Positions 43,113 through 51,125 of a DNA stretch of 64,000 bases are shown one piece after another. Position numbers and translations under genes: made by a program. The DNA lies in contig NZ_CABFVH010000028.1 of assembly GCF_902141855.1 (NCBI RefSeq), positions 1 through 64,000 of the forward strand. Direction: 5' to 3'. Source of the stretch: Methylobacterium dankookense. GTDB lineage: Bacteria > Pseudomonadota > Alphaproteobacteria > Rhizobiales > Beijerinckiaceae. How positions within the stretch are numbered: the stretch's first letter is position 1; every line of letters begins with the position of its first letter. The notes under the pieces were generated by a model. It searched no databases. It was not told where the DNA came from and worked only from the letters and a program-made list of their open reading frames with translations.

Positions 43113-43643
43113 ATGTCCCTCTACGCCCTCGACGATCATGCCCCGGTTCTTGAGGATGACAGCGTCTGGGTCGCGCCCGGCGCGCACGTCATCGGGCGGG
43201 TGCGCCTCGGTGCCGGTGCGAGCGTCTGGTTCGGCGCGGTCCTGCGCGGCGACAACGAGGAGATGCGCGTCGGCGCCCGGACCAACATCCAGGACGGCGC
43301 CGTGCTGCATTCCGATCCCGGCTTCCCGCTGACGATCGGGGAGGGCGTCACCATCGGCCACAGGGCGATCGTGCATGGCTGCACCATCGGCGACAACGCC
43401 CTGATCGGCATGGGCGCGACGGTGCTGAATGGGGCGCGCATCGGCCGGAACTGCATCGTCGGCGCCAACGCGCTGGTGAAGGAGGGGGCCGAATTCCCGG
43501 ATGGCAGCCTCATCGTCGGGATGCCGGCCAAAGCCATCCGCAGCCTCGACGAGGCCGGCGCCGCCGACCTCCAGCGGCTCGCCGAGCACTATGTCAGCAA
43601 TGCGCGCCGCTTCGCCGCCGGACTCACCCGCCGCGATGGATGA
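43113..43643 (+). CDS. Gamma-carbonic-anhydrase-like protein (YrdA/CaiE family)
   Basis: 176 residues of left-handed beta-helix hexapeptide repeats (for example IGRVRLGAGASVWFGAV and TIGEGVTIGHRAIVHGCTIG). The three zinc histidines are kept: VLHSDP and IGHRAIVH. The C-terminal helix packs on the helix. Most such proteins have no proven carbonic anhydrase activity. In the E. coli carnitine operon the same fold (CaiE) accompanies a CoA transferase (CaiB) and a crotonase (CaiD), the same trio as here, although this sequence is closer to the general YrdA type. It follows the crotonase by 39 bp and is likely in the same operon. Confidence 0.86.
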   Translation: MSLYALDDHAPVLEDDSVWVAPGAHVIGRVRLGAGASVWFGAVLRGDNEEMRVGARTNIQDGAVLHSDPGFPLTIGEGVTIGHRAIVHGCTIGDNALIGMGATVLNGARIGRNCIVGANALVKEGAEFPDGSLIVGMPAKAIRSLDEAGAADLQRLAEHYVSNARRFAAGLTRRDG

Positions 43644-43673
43644 ACCGAGGCGAGATAGTGCTTGCGAAAGCGC

Positions 43674-43689
43674 ATTATGAATGCACAAT
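43674..43689. promoter_or_regulatory. Fourth copy of the ATTnTGnATnCAnAAT operator
   Basis: ATTATGAATGCACAAT fits the consensus of the three sites at 40899-40980, with symmetric imperfect arms. It lies in the 235-bp gap ahead of the second MFS gene, about 190 bp before its start. A shared regulator for both transport genes is implied. Confidence 0.65.
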
Positions 43690-43878
43690 CATGCTCGCTC
43701 GCCGCGCCTCCAAGAGGGTGGCGGGTGAGCCGCAGGGTCGCGCCCGTCGAATGGCGCCGCGCTCAGGGACCCGGCTCGGACGGCTGACCACGATCGGTCG
43801 GGCGCGGCGTCGATAGCGCGTCGTCCCGGCGGAAAACCCGGCGCTCAGACCGGGCCGATCCTTGCGGGAGGACGCCGG

Positions 43879-45174
43879 ATGATCACGATACCCAGACGCA
43901 TCACGGCACCCGGCATGGTGCTGTTCCTGCTCTGCCTGATGTACTTCATCACCTATGTGGACCGGGTGAACGTCGGCACCGCCGGCCCGGCGATCAAGGC
44001 GGAGCTCGGCCTATCGAACATCGAGCTCGGCCTCGTCTTCTCGGCCTTCGCCTATCCCTATGCCGTGTTCCAGATCGTCGGCGGCGCGATGGCCGACAAA
44101 TGGGGCGCGCGCCGCACGCTCTTCATCTGCGGGCTGATCTGGGCAGCGGCCACCGTCGCGACGGGCTTCGTCGGCGGCATGCTCTCGCTTTTCCTCGTCC
44201 GCTTCGCCCTCGGCTTCGGCGAAGGCGCCACCTTCCCGACCGCGACGCGCGCCATGCAATCCTGGGTGGCGTCCGACCAGCGCGGCTTCGCCCAGGGCAT
44301 CACGCATTCCTTCGCCCGCTTCGGAAACGCGGTGACGCCGCCCCTCGTCGTCCTGATGATGGCGTTCGTCGGATGGCGGGGCGCCTTCGTCGTGCTCGGC
44401 GTTCTCAGCTTCATCTGGGTCGCGGTCTGGGTGCTGTACTACCGCGACGACCCGCGCGAGCATCCGGGCGTCACGCCTGAGGATCTCGACCGCCTCGCGA
44501 TCAACACGCGCAAGGCGACCGGCCCGCGGCCGGCCGTGCCGTGGAGCCGGCTGGTGCCGCGCATGGCCCCGGTGACGCTGACCTATTTCTGCTACGGCTG
44601 GTCGCTCTGGCTGTATCTCAACTGGCTGCCCTCCTTCTTCAAGGAAGGCTACGGGCTCGACATCAAGAACTCCGCCCTGTTCGCTTCGGGGGTGTTCTTC
44701 GCGGGCGTCGTCGGCGACACGCTCGGCGGGGTGATCTCCGACCGGATCCTCAAGAAGACCGGAAACCTGCAGAAGGCGCGCCGGGACGTGATCTGCGTCG
44801 GCATGCTGGGGGCCGCGATCTGCCTGGCCGGCGTGTTCCTGACGAAGGAGCTCACCCTCGTCGCCCTGCTGCTCAGCGCGGGCTTCTTCTTCCTCGAACT
44901 CGTCATCGGGCCGATCTGGTCGGTGCCGATGGACATCGCGCCTCAGTTCGCCGGCACGGCGAGCGGCCTGATGAATTTCGGCTCGGCCTTCGCGGCGATC
45001 GTCTCGCCCCTGACCTTCGGCCTCATCGTGGACATGACCGGCAACTGGATCCTCCCCTTCGCGGGCTCGATCGGCCTGCTGCTGCTCGGGGCGGCGCTCG
45101 CCTTCCGGATGCATCCGGAGCGCCCGTTCGAGGTCGAGCCGGAGGCGCCGCCGCGCATCCTCCCCGCCGAGTAG
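43879..45174 (+). CDS. MFS carrier, ACS family (paralogue of 39456-40799)
   Basis: 431 residues and 12 predicted TM helices. It is closely related to the carrier at 39456-40799 along its whole length: FITYVDRVNVGTAGPAIKAE in TM1, DKWGARRTLFICGLIWAAAT, FGEGATFPTATRAM, and FFFLELVIGPIWSVPMDIAP in TM10-11. The likely substrate is an organic anion. GGGAGGACGCCGG precedes ATG 43879. The operator-like palindrome upstream ties its expression to the CaiB cluster. Two similar carriers for one pathway may differ in affinity or handle related acids. Confidence 0.91.
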   Translation: MITIPRRITAPGMVLFLLCLMYFITYVDRVNVGTAGPAIKAELGLSNIELGLVFSAFAYPYAVFQIVGGAMADKWGARRTLFICGLIWAAATVATGFVGGMLSLFLVRFALGFGEGATFPTATRAMQSWVASDQRGFAQGITHSFARFGNAVTPPLVVLMMAFVGWRGAFVVLGVLSFIWVAVWVLYYRDDPREHPGVTPEDLDRLAINTRKATGPRPAVPWSRLVPRMAPVTLTYFCYGWSLWLYLNWLPSFFKEGYGLDIKNSALFASGVFFAGVVGDTLGGVISDRILKKTGNLQKARRDVICVGMLGAAICLAGVFLTKELTLVALLLSAGFFFLELVIGPIWSVPMDIAPQFAGTASGLMNFGSAFAAIVSPLTFGLIVDMTGNWILPFAGSIGLLLLGAALAFRMHPERPFEVEPEAPPRILPAE

Positions 45175-45176
45175 CC

Positions 45177-45272
45177 GGACGGCGCGGGGCGCCTCCCGGA
45201 TTGCGGGGGCGCTCCGCGCCGTCCCGAGCCTGAATCTCCGTCTCGTCCGGCGCGGCGCCGGCGGGACGAGGC
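45177..45272. other. Intergenic hairpins between convergent genes
   Basis: An 11-bp perfect stem (45177-45187 with 45214-45224, loop 26 nt) is followed by a shorter stem CTCGTCC/GGACGAG near 45243-45271. They separate the MFS gene from the convergent DUF2478 gene and probably act as a weak bidirectional terminator, though there is no T-tract. Confidence 0.4.
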
Positions 45273-45277
45273 GCGGA

Positions 45278-45862
45278 TCAGGATTTCGGTGGCAGGTTCG
45301 CCGCGAGCCAGCTCGCGATGATCGCCTGGTCCGGCAGGACGATCGCCGAGAGCGGCGCGCTGAACGCGTCCCATGCCTGATCGTAGCCGGATGCGACGGC
45401 GGTCAGGATCGGGAACCGTTCGACGATGGCAGCCGCAAAGGCGGCCGTGAGGCCACCGCGTCCGGCCTCCAGCTTGCCGAACTTGCTGAGGATCGCGAGG
45501 TTGCAGCCGGCCTCGATCTGTCGCCGGACGGCCTCGCAGGCCTCGGCGATGCCGGCCCCGCACAGGCGGCAGGCCGTCGATCCCGAGCCGAGATCCTGAT
45601 GGATGTCGTAGCGCGCGCCGGTCGCGACATCCTCCAGCCGGTGATCGCTCCCGTCCGTCACCTCGACGAGGCCGGCGACGCGCAGCCCCGCGCCCTGACA
45701 GCGCCGCGCGCATTCGAGCAGCAGGCGCTGGATCTCGGAGCTCGGCGCGCCCTGCAGGGCGAGGATCGGCACGGCCAGTTCGTAAGCCGGGACCGACGCG
45801 CCATCCGCACCCGTCGCGTGTGCGCCTCTCAGCGCAGGGTCGGTGCCGAGGATATGCTGCAT
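45278..45862 (-). CDS. DUF2478 family protein
   Basis: 194 residues. The core matches DUF2478: VPILALQGAPSSEIQRLLLE, AGLRVAGLVEVTDG, RYDIHQDLGSGSTACRLC, and the IEAGCNLAILSKFGKLEAGRG and GLTAAFAAAI blocks. The KFGKLEA motif and fold recall NTPase-type proteins, but no Walker A is visible. DUF2478 genes commonly accompany molybdate transport or molybdoenzyme genes, so a link with molybdenum handling is likely by family association only. ATG 45862 is chosen. It lies downstream of the DUF2325 gene on the same strand, 83 bp away, and may be cotranscribed. Confidence 0.75.
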   Translation of the reverse strand: MQHILGTDPALRGAHATGADGASVPAYELAVPILALQGAPSSEIQRLLLECARRCQGAGLRVAGLVEVTDGSDHRLEDVATGARYDIHQDLGSGSTACRLCGAGIAEACEAVRRQIEAGCNLAILSKFGKLEAGRGGLTAAFAAAIVERFPILTAVASGYDQAWDAFSAPLSAIVLPDQAIIASWLAANLPPKS

Positions 45863-45945
45863 GGGCCCGGACCCTACCGATTCCGGTGGCTCGGGGGAAC
45901 GGCCCGGCATGCGCCCGTGCCCGGCCGGCGGGAGGTCAGCTCCAT

Positions 45946-47202
45946 TCAGGCCGCCGGCGGGGCCTGCATCACGGCCTGGACGAAGCTCGCGAGGCTGGCG
46001 CTCCTCACAGGCCGGAACGGCGTGCCGCCGGCCTCGCAGTGGCGCTTCAGCAGGCCGGTCGCCTCGTGGCTGACGCATTCGACCGGGAACAGCACAAGGT
46101 CGCTGCGGCTCACCAGGCCTGCGAGCAGGCCCATGCTGTCCTCGATGCCGCCGTCATGGCTGAGAAGGCGGCCGCCGCGCCGCTCGACGAAGCGGCGCAG
46201 ATGCGCGACCTGACGGGGGCGACCGCCCACATACAGAAAGGTCGCCTTCGCCAGACGGCCGGCATCCTGCCGCGTGCCGGCGTCGACATCCGCGCCCTCG
46301 CTTCCGAGCAGGGACTCGATCGCGGCCAGCTCGCTTTCGGCCGCGCGGCGGCGCCCGACCTCGCTCTCGAGATCGGCGCCGAGCCTGGCCGAGGCCTGGG
46401 TGAGGATGGCGAGCTTCTCCTCCAGCGCTTCCGCATGGGCGCGCTCGCGCGTCAGGCGCAGCTCCAGGCTCCGAACGGCCTCGCGCGCATGCATGTCCGG
46501 TGCGGTGGCGGCAGCCGGGATCGCGGCCCGGGCCGCGAGGGACCGGTTCTCCGCACCGATCTCGTCGCGCTGCTCCATCAGCGCCAGGATGCGCGCCTCC
46601 TGCGCGGCGATGCGCTCGTCGCGCTCGGCCAGATCCTCCTCGAGCTGGCGCAGCCGGCGGATGTCGGCGCGGTTCGACTGGCCGACGAGGTGCGAGAGCA
46701 TGTGCACCTCGCCGAAGATGTCCTGCACCAGCCCCCAATCGGTGGCCGGATGGGTGATCGCGGCCCAATAGGCCCCCGGGATCTCGCCGCGTTCGAGGTA
46801 CTCGCGCCAGAGGAGCCGCACCTCGTCGACCGTGCGCGCCTTGTCGAAGCGGCGGATCTCCCGCTCGTGGCGGCGGTCGAGCATCTTCTGGAGGAGCTTG
46901 GCGCCGGCATCGCGCCGGCCGGCGAGGTGGACGACCTGCCCGTGCAGCCGGTGCTCGCTCATCGTGCGGGCATCGGGCACGCCGAGCTTGCCGAGCAGCG
47001 CGCGCGCCTCGGCTTTGGTCAGGCAGGTGCCGACGATCGAGCAGTGCAGGGTCTCGGCGAGGTCCCAGATGCGGTCGCGCGGCTTGTCCGCGGGCGCGGC
47101 AAATTCCGCCGGGACGAAGGCCGGCTGGCCACGGCTGGCCGTGAGGGCGCGCAAGGCGGCGCCGTCGAGATGGGAACCGTGGGCCACGTCCTGACCTCGC
47201 AT
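45946..47202 (-). CDS. DUF2325-domain protein with coiled coil
   Basis: 418 residues. Residues 1-180 are helical with a conserved-looking WDLAETLHCSIVGTCLTKAE. Residues 190-310 form a long coiled coil (QLEEDLAERDERIAAQEARI, later LELRLTRERAHAEALEEKLA). The last 90 residues are a DUF2325 domain (ATFLYVGGRPRQVAHLRRFV, then FPVECVSHEATGLLKRHCEA). DUF2325 resembles a Rossmann-like sensor and often occurs near nitrogen- or molybdenum-related genes. A perfect 24-bp palindrome abuts the ATG at 47202; an alternative ATG at 47238 would place it inside the coding region. The role is unknown. Confidence 0.72.
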   Translation of the reverse strand: MRGQDVAHGSHLDGAALRALTASRGQPAFVPAEFAAPADKPRDRIWDLAETLHCSIVGTCLTKAEARALLGKLGVPDARTMSEHRLHGQVVHLAGRRDAGAKLLQKMLDRRHEREIRRFDKARTVDEVRLLWREYLERGEIPGAYWAAITHPATDWGLVQDIFGEVHMLSHLVGQSNRADIRRLRQLEEDLAERDERIAAQEARILALMEQRDEIGAENRSLAARAAIPAAATAPDMHAREAVRSLELRLTRERAHAEALEEKLAILTQASARLGADLESEVGRRRAAESELAAIESLLGSEGADVDAGTRQDAGRLAKATFLYVGGRPRQVAHLRRFVERRGGRLLSHDGGIEDSMGLLAGLVSRSDLVLFPVECVSHEATGLLKRHCEAGGTPFRPVRSASLASFVQAVMQAPPAA

Positions 47203-47226
47203 GGCTATATCCAGTTGGATATAGCC
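47203..47226. promoter_or_regulatory. Perfect palindrome touching the DUF2325 start codon
   Basis: Two 11-bp arms (GGCTATATCCA and its complement) are separated by GT. The TATAT half-sites are striking in GC-rich DNA and recall molybdate-responsive ModE boxes, though the spacing differs. It is a strong operator candidate for autoregulation or leaderless transcription control. Confidence 0.65.
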
Positions 47227-47304
47227 AAACTGGCGCAAAAGGCTGCCCTTGGCCAGAGGGGGCTCAGGCGTCCTGCTGCGATGGCGCTGCGCGCCGAGCC
47301 CGGA

Positions 47305-47541
47305 TCACAGGGTCGGATGCATCAGCAGCGGCGTCCAGACATGGGAGGCCTCCATCGCCTCGGCGTGGCGCGGAGCGTGGATCTGGCCCAGGCGGCCGAC
47401 ATAGGCCGAGGCGAGCAGGCCGAGCAGCAGGACGAGAACCAGCGTCACCGCGTCGGGGTGCTTGCGTGCGCTCTGGATGCCGATGCAGCCGAGGGTGAAG
47501 CCGGCCGCGAGGGCGAAGGGAAGGACGGTGTCGCGCGACAT
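47305..47541 (-). CDS. Small two-helix membrane protein, unknown
   Basis: 78 residues from ATG 47541. Two hydrophobic segments (TVLPFALAAGFTLGCIGI and AVTLVLVLLLGLLASAYVG) suggest an inner-membrane protein with a short cytoplasmic loop. The C-terminal tail is His-rich (IHAPRHAEAMEASHV). The open frame upstream to 47799 has no protein character. I do not recognise a family. Confidence 0.5.
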   Translation of the reverse strand: MSRDTVLPFALAAGFTLGCIGIQSARKHPDAVTLVLVLLLGLLASAYVGRLGQIHAPRHAEAMEASHVWTPLLMHPTL

Positions 47542-47738
47542 CGCTGGCGGCGCCCTGCAAGTGGAAAGCGTGAGCGGGAATGCCGCAGCCACGGCCGCAA
47601 CGTCTCCCGTAGCAGATAGACGTTTGAACCAGGCCATCGCATCCCGCACGCATGGGATGTTCGTGACCCGGAGCCATGGGATGGAGGGATGGGCGCGGCC
47701 ATCGGTGGAAAGCGCCACCCGAACACGGTCCCCAGTCT

Positions 47739-47753
47739 TGCATACTGTATGCC
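47739..47753. promoter_or_regulatory. GntR-like palindrome (GCATACTGTATGC core)
   Basis: A 13-bp perfect palindrome with central T, flanked by TT and CA, in a 450-bp stretch without genes between a minus-strand and a plus-strand small gene. The form resembles FadR/GntR or similar dimer sites but differs from the sites near 40.9 kb. No matching regulator is adjacent. Confidence 0.4.
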
Positions 47754-47991
47754 AGTGGGCTAGAAGATGGACGACCTTCCTCTCGAAGGCCCACTCCAAA
47801 CTGCGGCGCGCTCCCGACCGGGGCGCGCCTTTCTTCTATGCAGGCCCCCGATCGACGCCCCGCAGCCCGGACATTCCCCGCGGTTGCATCGGACATCGCG
47901 CGATCCGAGTGTTTCGGCCGGCTGGGTATAGAATGAGCAGGCGTCCCGCGACGCGGTCGGGATGCAGCTCCGTGGCGTTGGAGAGGATCGC

Positions 47992-48354
47992 ATGCTGCGC
48001 GAGGTCCGGTACTGGAACAGCCGTCAGTTCTTCCGGGTCTATGGCCGCGATCCGTCGGCGACGGGCTTCCCGCGCCAAGACGCGGACGGGTGCTACCTGA
48101 CGATGGGCTACCGGATCCGGCTCGATGACGGGCAGCCCGAGGATGGCGAGCCGAGCCCGCATCCGTCCGATCGGGTCGTGATCGATCCGCCCGTCCTTGC
48201 TCCGGATCCGGTTCCAACTCCGGTGGCCTGCGCGCCGTCATCGCCCGGACGCGTCTCCTTCCGGCATTTCGAGCATTCCGGCGGGTTCGACGGCTACGAG
48301 GGCCGCATGATGCGGCATCCCGATTCGTCGCGTCCCAAGGACGGGCGGCGCTGA
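47992..48354 (+). CDS. Small protein of unknown function
   Basis: 120 residues. TTGGAGAGGATCGC before ATG 47992 is a good ribosome-binding site. The first half (REVRYWNSRQFFRVYGRDPS, then GCYLTMGYRIRLDDG) looks like a folded small domain. The second half is Pro/Asp-rich and probably disordered (VVIDPPVLAPDPVPTPVACA). No known family is recognised. It stands alone, with about 450 bp of gene-free DNA upstream. Confidence 0.5.
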   Translation: MLREVRYWNSRQFFRVYGRDPSATGFPRQDADGCYLTMGYRIRLDDGQPEDGEPSPHPSDRVVIDPPVLAPDPVPTPVACAPSSPGRVSFRHFEHSGGFDGYEGRMMRHPDSSRPKDGRR

Positions 48355-48615
48355 GCCGCCGGATATCGAACCTTCCATCGCGGTGACGCAGTCCGGGACA
48401 GCGCCTCTGCCGGCGTTCCGATCTTTGGGAGCACATTTTGCGGTGACGTGCGTAGATTCCTCTGGTGCAACGTGATCGACAAACCGAGCATCGGAGAGGG
48501 ATCGAGATGATGATCAAGTTTTTCCGCTCCGGCATGATGGCCGGATCGCCGCTGTACTGTCCTGCTACTCCTGAGACGGCGACTTCATCAGGTGCGGCAG
48601 TGGAAGGTCATGCGG

Positions 48616-48870
48616 ATGTTCGAGACTATCATCGCGAGTGAGGCCAGGGATCGGATCCTGTTGCCGCCCGGAGCGGGCCGGTTCGAGGCCTGCATCCATG
48701 ACCGCGCGGCCCGCGCTGCGGCCCTCGATGACGGGCTCCTCTCCGAAGAGGTCGACGAGGTGCTGGGCGGTCGCCGCATCGTCGATGCCTTCCCGGTGCG
48801 CCGGGGCGAGAGCCCGCCGGCCTATGCGGTGCGCGCCGTCGCGGAGATGATGGTCGCCTACCTGCGCTAG
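48616..48870 (+). CDS. Small protein of unknown function
   Basis: 84 residues. MFETIIASEARDRILLPPGA, then FEACIHDRAARAAALDDGLL and YAVRAVAEMMVAYLR suggest a compact helical protein. ATG 48616 is favoured because GGAAGG lies 9 bases upstream; an ATG 6 bp earlier is too close to it. A perfect hairpin follows 25 bp after the stop. No family recognised. Confidence 0.5.
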   Translation: MFETIIASEARDRILLPPGAGRFEACIHDRAARAAALDDGLLSEEVDEVLGGRRIVDAFPVRRGESPPAYAVRAVAEMMVAYLR

Positions 48871-48894
48871 ATCGCATCAACCCAAGCGGTTTGA

Positions 48895-48929
48895 AGCCAC
48901 CGCCGATCGCAGCGTGATCGGCGGTGGCT
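48895..48929. terminator. Bidirectional hairpin terminator
   Basis: A perfect 14-bp stem (48895-48908 with 48916-48929) and a 7-nt loop lie between a plus-strand small gene and the end of the minus-strand acyltransferase gene. T-tracts are poor on both sides, but the position between convergent genes supports termination. Confidence 0.7.
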
Positions 48930-48946
48930 CTCGCGTTACGGTACGA

Positions 48947-50113
48947 TCACGCAGCCGATGCGCCGGCGGAGCGGCCGACAGAAGCGTTCGCCGGGCTTTC
49001 CGCGGGCGCGTTGTTGAGGCGACGGCCGCGCACGGTGTCGCGCAGGCGATCCACCGCCGGGTCGACGAGGGCGGACAGGGCGACGGCGGTGGCGAGGCTC
49101 AGCGCGACAGCGATGGCGAAGGAGACGACCGAGTTGCCGCCCGCCACCGACAGCACCGTGACCTGAACGCTCTGGTGCGTGAGGTAGAGCGGGAAGGTGA
49201 GCCTCCCGAGCATCTGGTCGAGGGCGGCGAAGCGGCGGCTTCGGATCGTTGCCGCCATGCACATCGCGGCCAGCAGCACGAAGAGCAGGATGATCTGCGC
49301 CATCCAGGCCTCGGCGACCTCCGGCGAGGCCTGCGCGGCGGCGCGGTGAGCGGCCGTCAGCGTGATCCCGGCGAGCGCGGCGACGCCGAGCAGGACGCTG
49401 CCGGCACGCTCCATGAGCGCGAGATAGGCCGCGACGCCGAACGCGAAGTGCGGCACGAACAGGAACATCGCGGGGAGGCGCCCCGCCAAAGCGAGGACGA
49501 ACAGGGCCGTGGAGACGGTGACCGTCGCCGCCACGTCCACGCGGATGCCGAGCAGCCGATACCGGCTGAGACCGAGCGAGGGCAGCGCGATCGCGAGGCA
49601 CGCCAGCACGTAGAACATCATCTCGACGCGGATCGTCCAGGCGATCTCGAGGAAGTTGTGGCTCATGCCGCGGTCCACCGCCGGCAGGAAGCTGAGCAGG
49701 TTGAGCACCACGTTGCCGAACGAGAAGGCCCCGTCCGGGAGCGCGCCGCTGTCCCGTCCGTAGAGCAGCGTGCCGAACTTCAGGAAGACGGCGTGAACGA
49801 CGAGGCTGAGCAGCACCGCGACGACGAAATGCGGGACGATGCGCAGGAGGCGGTTGAGGAGGAAGGCGACCGGCCGTCGCCCGTAGAACCGGTCGATCGC
49901 CTCGCAGATCACGAAGCCCGACAGCGCGAAGAAGGCCAGCACGGCCACTTCCCCGATCGCGTAGGGGTGCGCCGCGCGCATCCACGCCACCGGGCCGATA
50001 TTGGCGATGAAATGCTGCAGGAGCACGAGAATCGCGAGCAGCAGTCGGAAGGCCCCGAAGAACCGATAGGAGATCATCGCGCTTCGGCGGTCCTGCAAAT
50101 CCAGACGCATCAT
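48947..50113 (-). CDS. Acyltransferase 3 family membrane protein (OafA/YrhL type)
   Basis: 388 residues with about ten TM helices. The family start is seen in FGAFRLLLAILVLLQHFIAN, with the conserved Arg and His. FFALSGFVICEAIDRFY contains the SGF motif and FLLNRLLRIVPHF the R-x-x-R-I-x-P motif. TFPLYLTHQSVQV near the end is typical. Such proteins O-acetylate or succinylate surface glycans or lipids. ATG 50113 is chosen; another at about 50077 (MISYRFFGAF) is equally possible. It points away from the sugar operon at 50700 and may modify its product. Confidence 0.85.
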   Translation of the reverse strand: MMRLDLQDRRSAMISYRFFGAFRLLLAILVLLQHFIANIGPVAWMRAAHPYAIGEVAVLAFFALSGFVICEAIDRFYGRRPVAFLLNRLLRIVPHFVVAVLLSLVVHAVFLKFGTLLYGRDSGALPDGAFSFGNVVLNLLSFLPAVDRGMSHNFLEIAWTIRVEMMFYVLACLAIALPSLGLSRYRLLGIRVDVAATVTVSTALFVLALAGRLPAMFLFVPHFAFGVAAYLALMERAGSVLLGVAALAGITLTAAHRAAAQASPEVAEAWMAQIILLFVLLAAMCMAATIRSRRFAALDQMLGRLTFPLYLTHQSVQVTVLSVAGGNSVVSFAIAVALSLATAVALSALVDPAVDRLRDTVRGRRLNNAPAESPANASVGRSAGASAA

Positions 50114-50699
50114 GATTCGCTGTTTACGGCCCCCCCGTCGAGGCGATCCATCCGGTAATCTTACCGTCAGGTTTGCCGGATCGACCGGCCCGCGATCCCG
50201 TTCGCGGGCCGGCCACGCGCATCCTCCACGTTCAGAGAAGGAAGAGACCTGTCGTCGCGTGCCGTCCGTCGCCGACGCACAGGATCCCGAGGCTCGAGGC
50301 GCAATCGAGGACGGTCTGACGACAGGCATCGGATCGTTCGCAAAGGTCCCTTTAGCGAGGTCATCGCTCCGGTCCCGAAAGCCGGCGGCCGGAGACTGTC
50401 GCGTGTCTGCGCCTCGACGCTGATCGGAGGGGTCCCGCGGCGCGTGCGGCGGGCATGGACTGCTCCCCTGCCGGTCCCCGATAGCTGTTGATGACGCGGC
50501 ATGATCCGTATCGCGACCTTGCGGGTGGATGTGCGCCGATCGCCGCCGCGCATGGGCAGCGGTTCAAGGCCGCCGGGCGGCCCTGCCGGCACAACCTCCT
50601 GCTTTTGGCCGGGATAATTAAGCAATCGTCCGTGCCAGTATTTCCTGAATTGCATCGCGATGACAGAGAATATATCGTCATGTAGGGGGAGCGCGTTGC
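50114..50699. promoter_or_regulatory. 586-bp gene-free region upstream of the sugar operon
   Basis: No convincing gene. A perfect 11-bp inverted repeat (50185-50195 with 50202-50212) lies near the acyltransferase end. The last 100 bp turn unusually A/T-rich (for example 50600-50680 with GAATATATCG), which probably marks the promoter of the four-gene operon. It should also hold the acyltransferase promoter. Confidence 0.45.
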
Positions 50700-51125
50700 T
50701 TGAGAAATATCATGCAATTGATCAGAGGGGTCGAGATTTTAAATTACCGCACCCACGTCGACGATCGCGGCAAGCTCGCTGCATTTGATGAATTCGACAA
50801 TATTCCTTTTCCGCCGCGGCGGGTCTTTTTTCTGAAGGTCGACGATCCGGACCGCACTCGAGGCGGGCATGCGAATTCCTGCGACGAGTTCATCATGCCC
50901 TTGAGCGGCTCGGTCCTTGTCGAAGTCGACAATGGCCGCGAATGCTGCAGCGTGCATCTCGACACGCGCGATCGCGCGCTCTGGATCAAGTCCGGCATCG
51001 TCATCAACCTGCGCGAATTCGAGTCGAATACGGTTCTCCTGATCTGCGCTTCGGCGAGCTACAGAGACACGAGGCATTTCGACCACCCGCAGCCACACCT
51101 CTTCATGGCGGACGATTTCGTATGA
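50700..51125 (+). CDS. FdtA/WxcM-like sugar 3,4-ketoisomerase
   Basis: About 141 residues, a single cupin. DDRGKLAAFDEFDNIPFPPR is the family start, RVFFLKVDDPDRTRGGHANS carries the conserved Gly-His, and DEFIMPLSGSVLVEVDNG and the PQPHLFMADDF end follow. FdtA-type enzymes isomerise dTDP-4-keto-6-deoxyglucose to the 3-keto sugar, ready for amination. TTG 50700 has an AGGGGGA 10 bases before it; ATG 50712 (MQLIRGVEIL) is the alternative. The stop overlaps the aminotransferase start (ATGA). Its neighbours fit the next steps of dTDP-Fucp3NAc or Quip3NAc synthesis. Confidence 0.85.
   Translation: MRNIMQLIRGVEILNYRTHVDDRGKLAAFDEFDNIPFPPRRVFFLKVDDPDRTRGGHANSCDEFIMPLSGSVLVEVDNGRECCSVHLDTRDRALWIKSGIVINLREFESNTVLLICASASYRDTRHFDHPQPHLFMADDFV

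Noticed and set aside
46154..46768. Additional minus-strand and plus-strand frames inside the DUF2325 gene
   Set aside because: They overlap the coiled-coil coding region entirely and have biased, structureless translations.
50185..50212. Perfect 11-bp inverted repeat as a terminator of the acyltransferase or the sugar operon
   Set aside because: It lies at the 5' side of both genes and has no T-tract, so it is noted only as an inverted repeat in the intergenic region.
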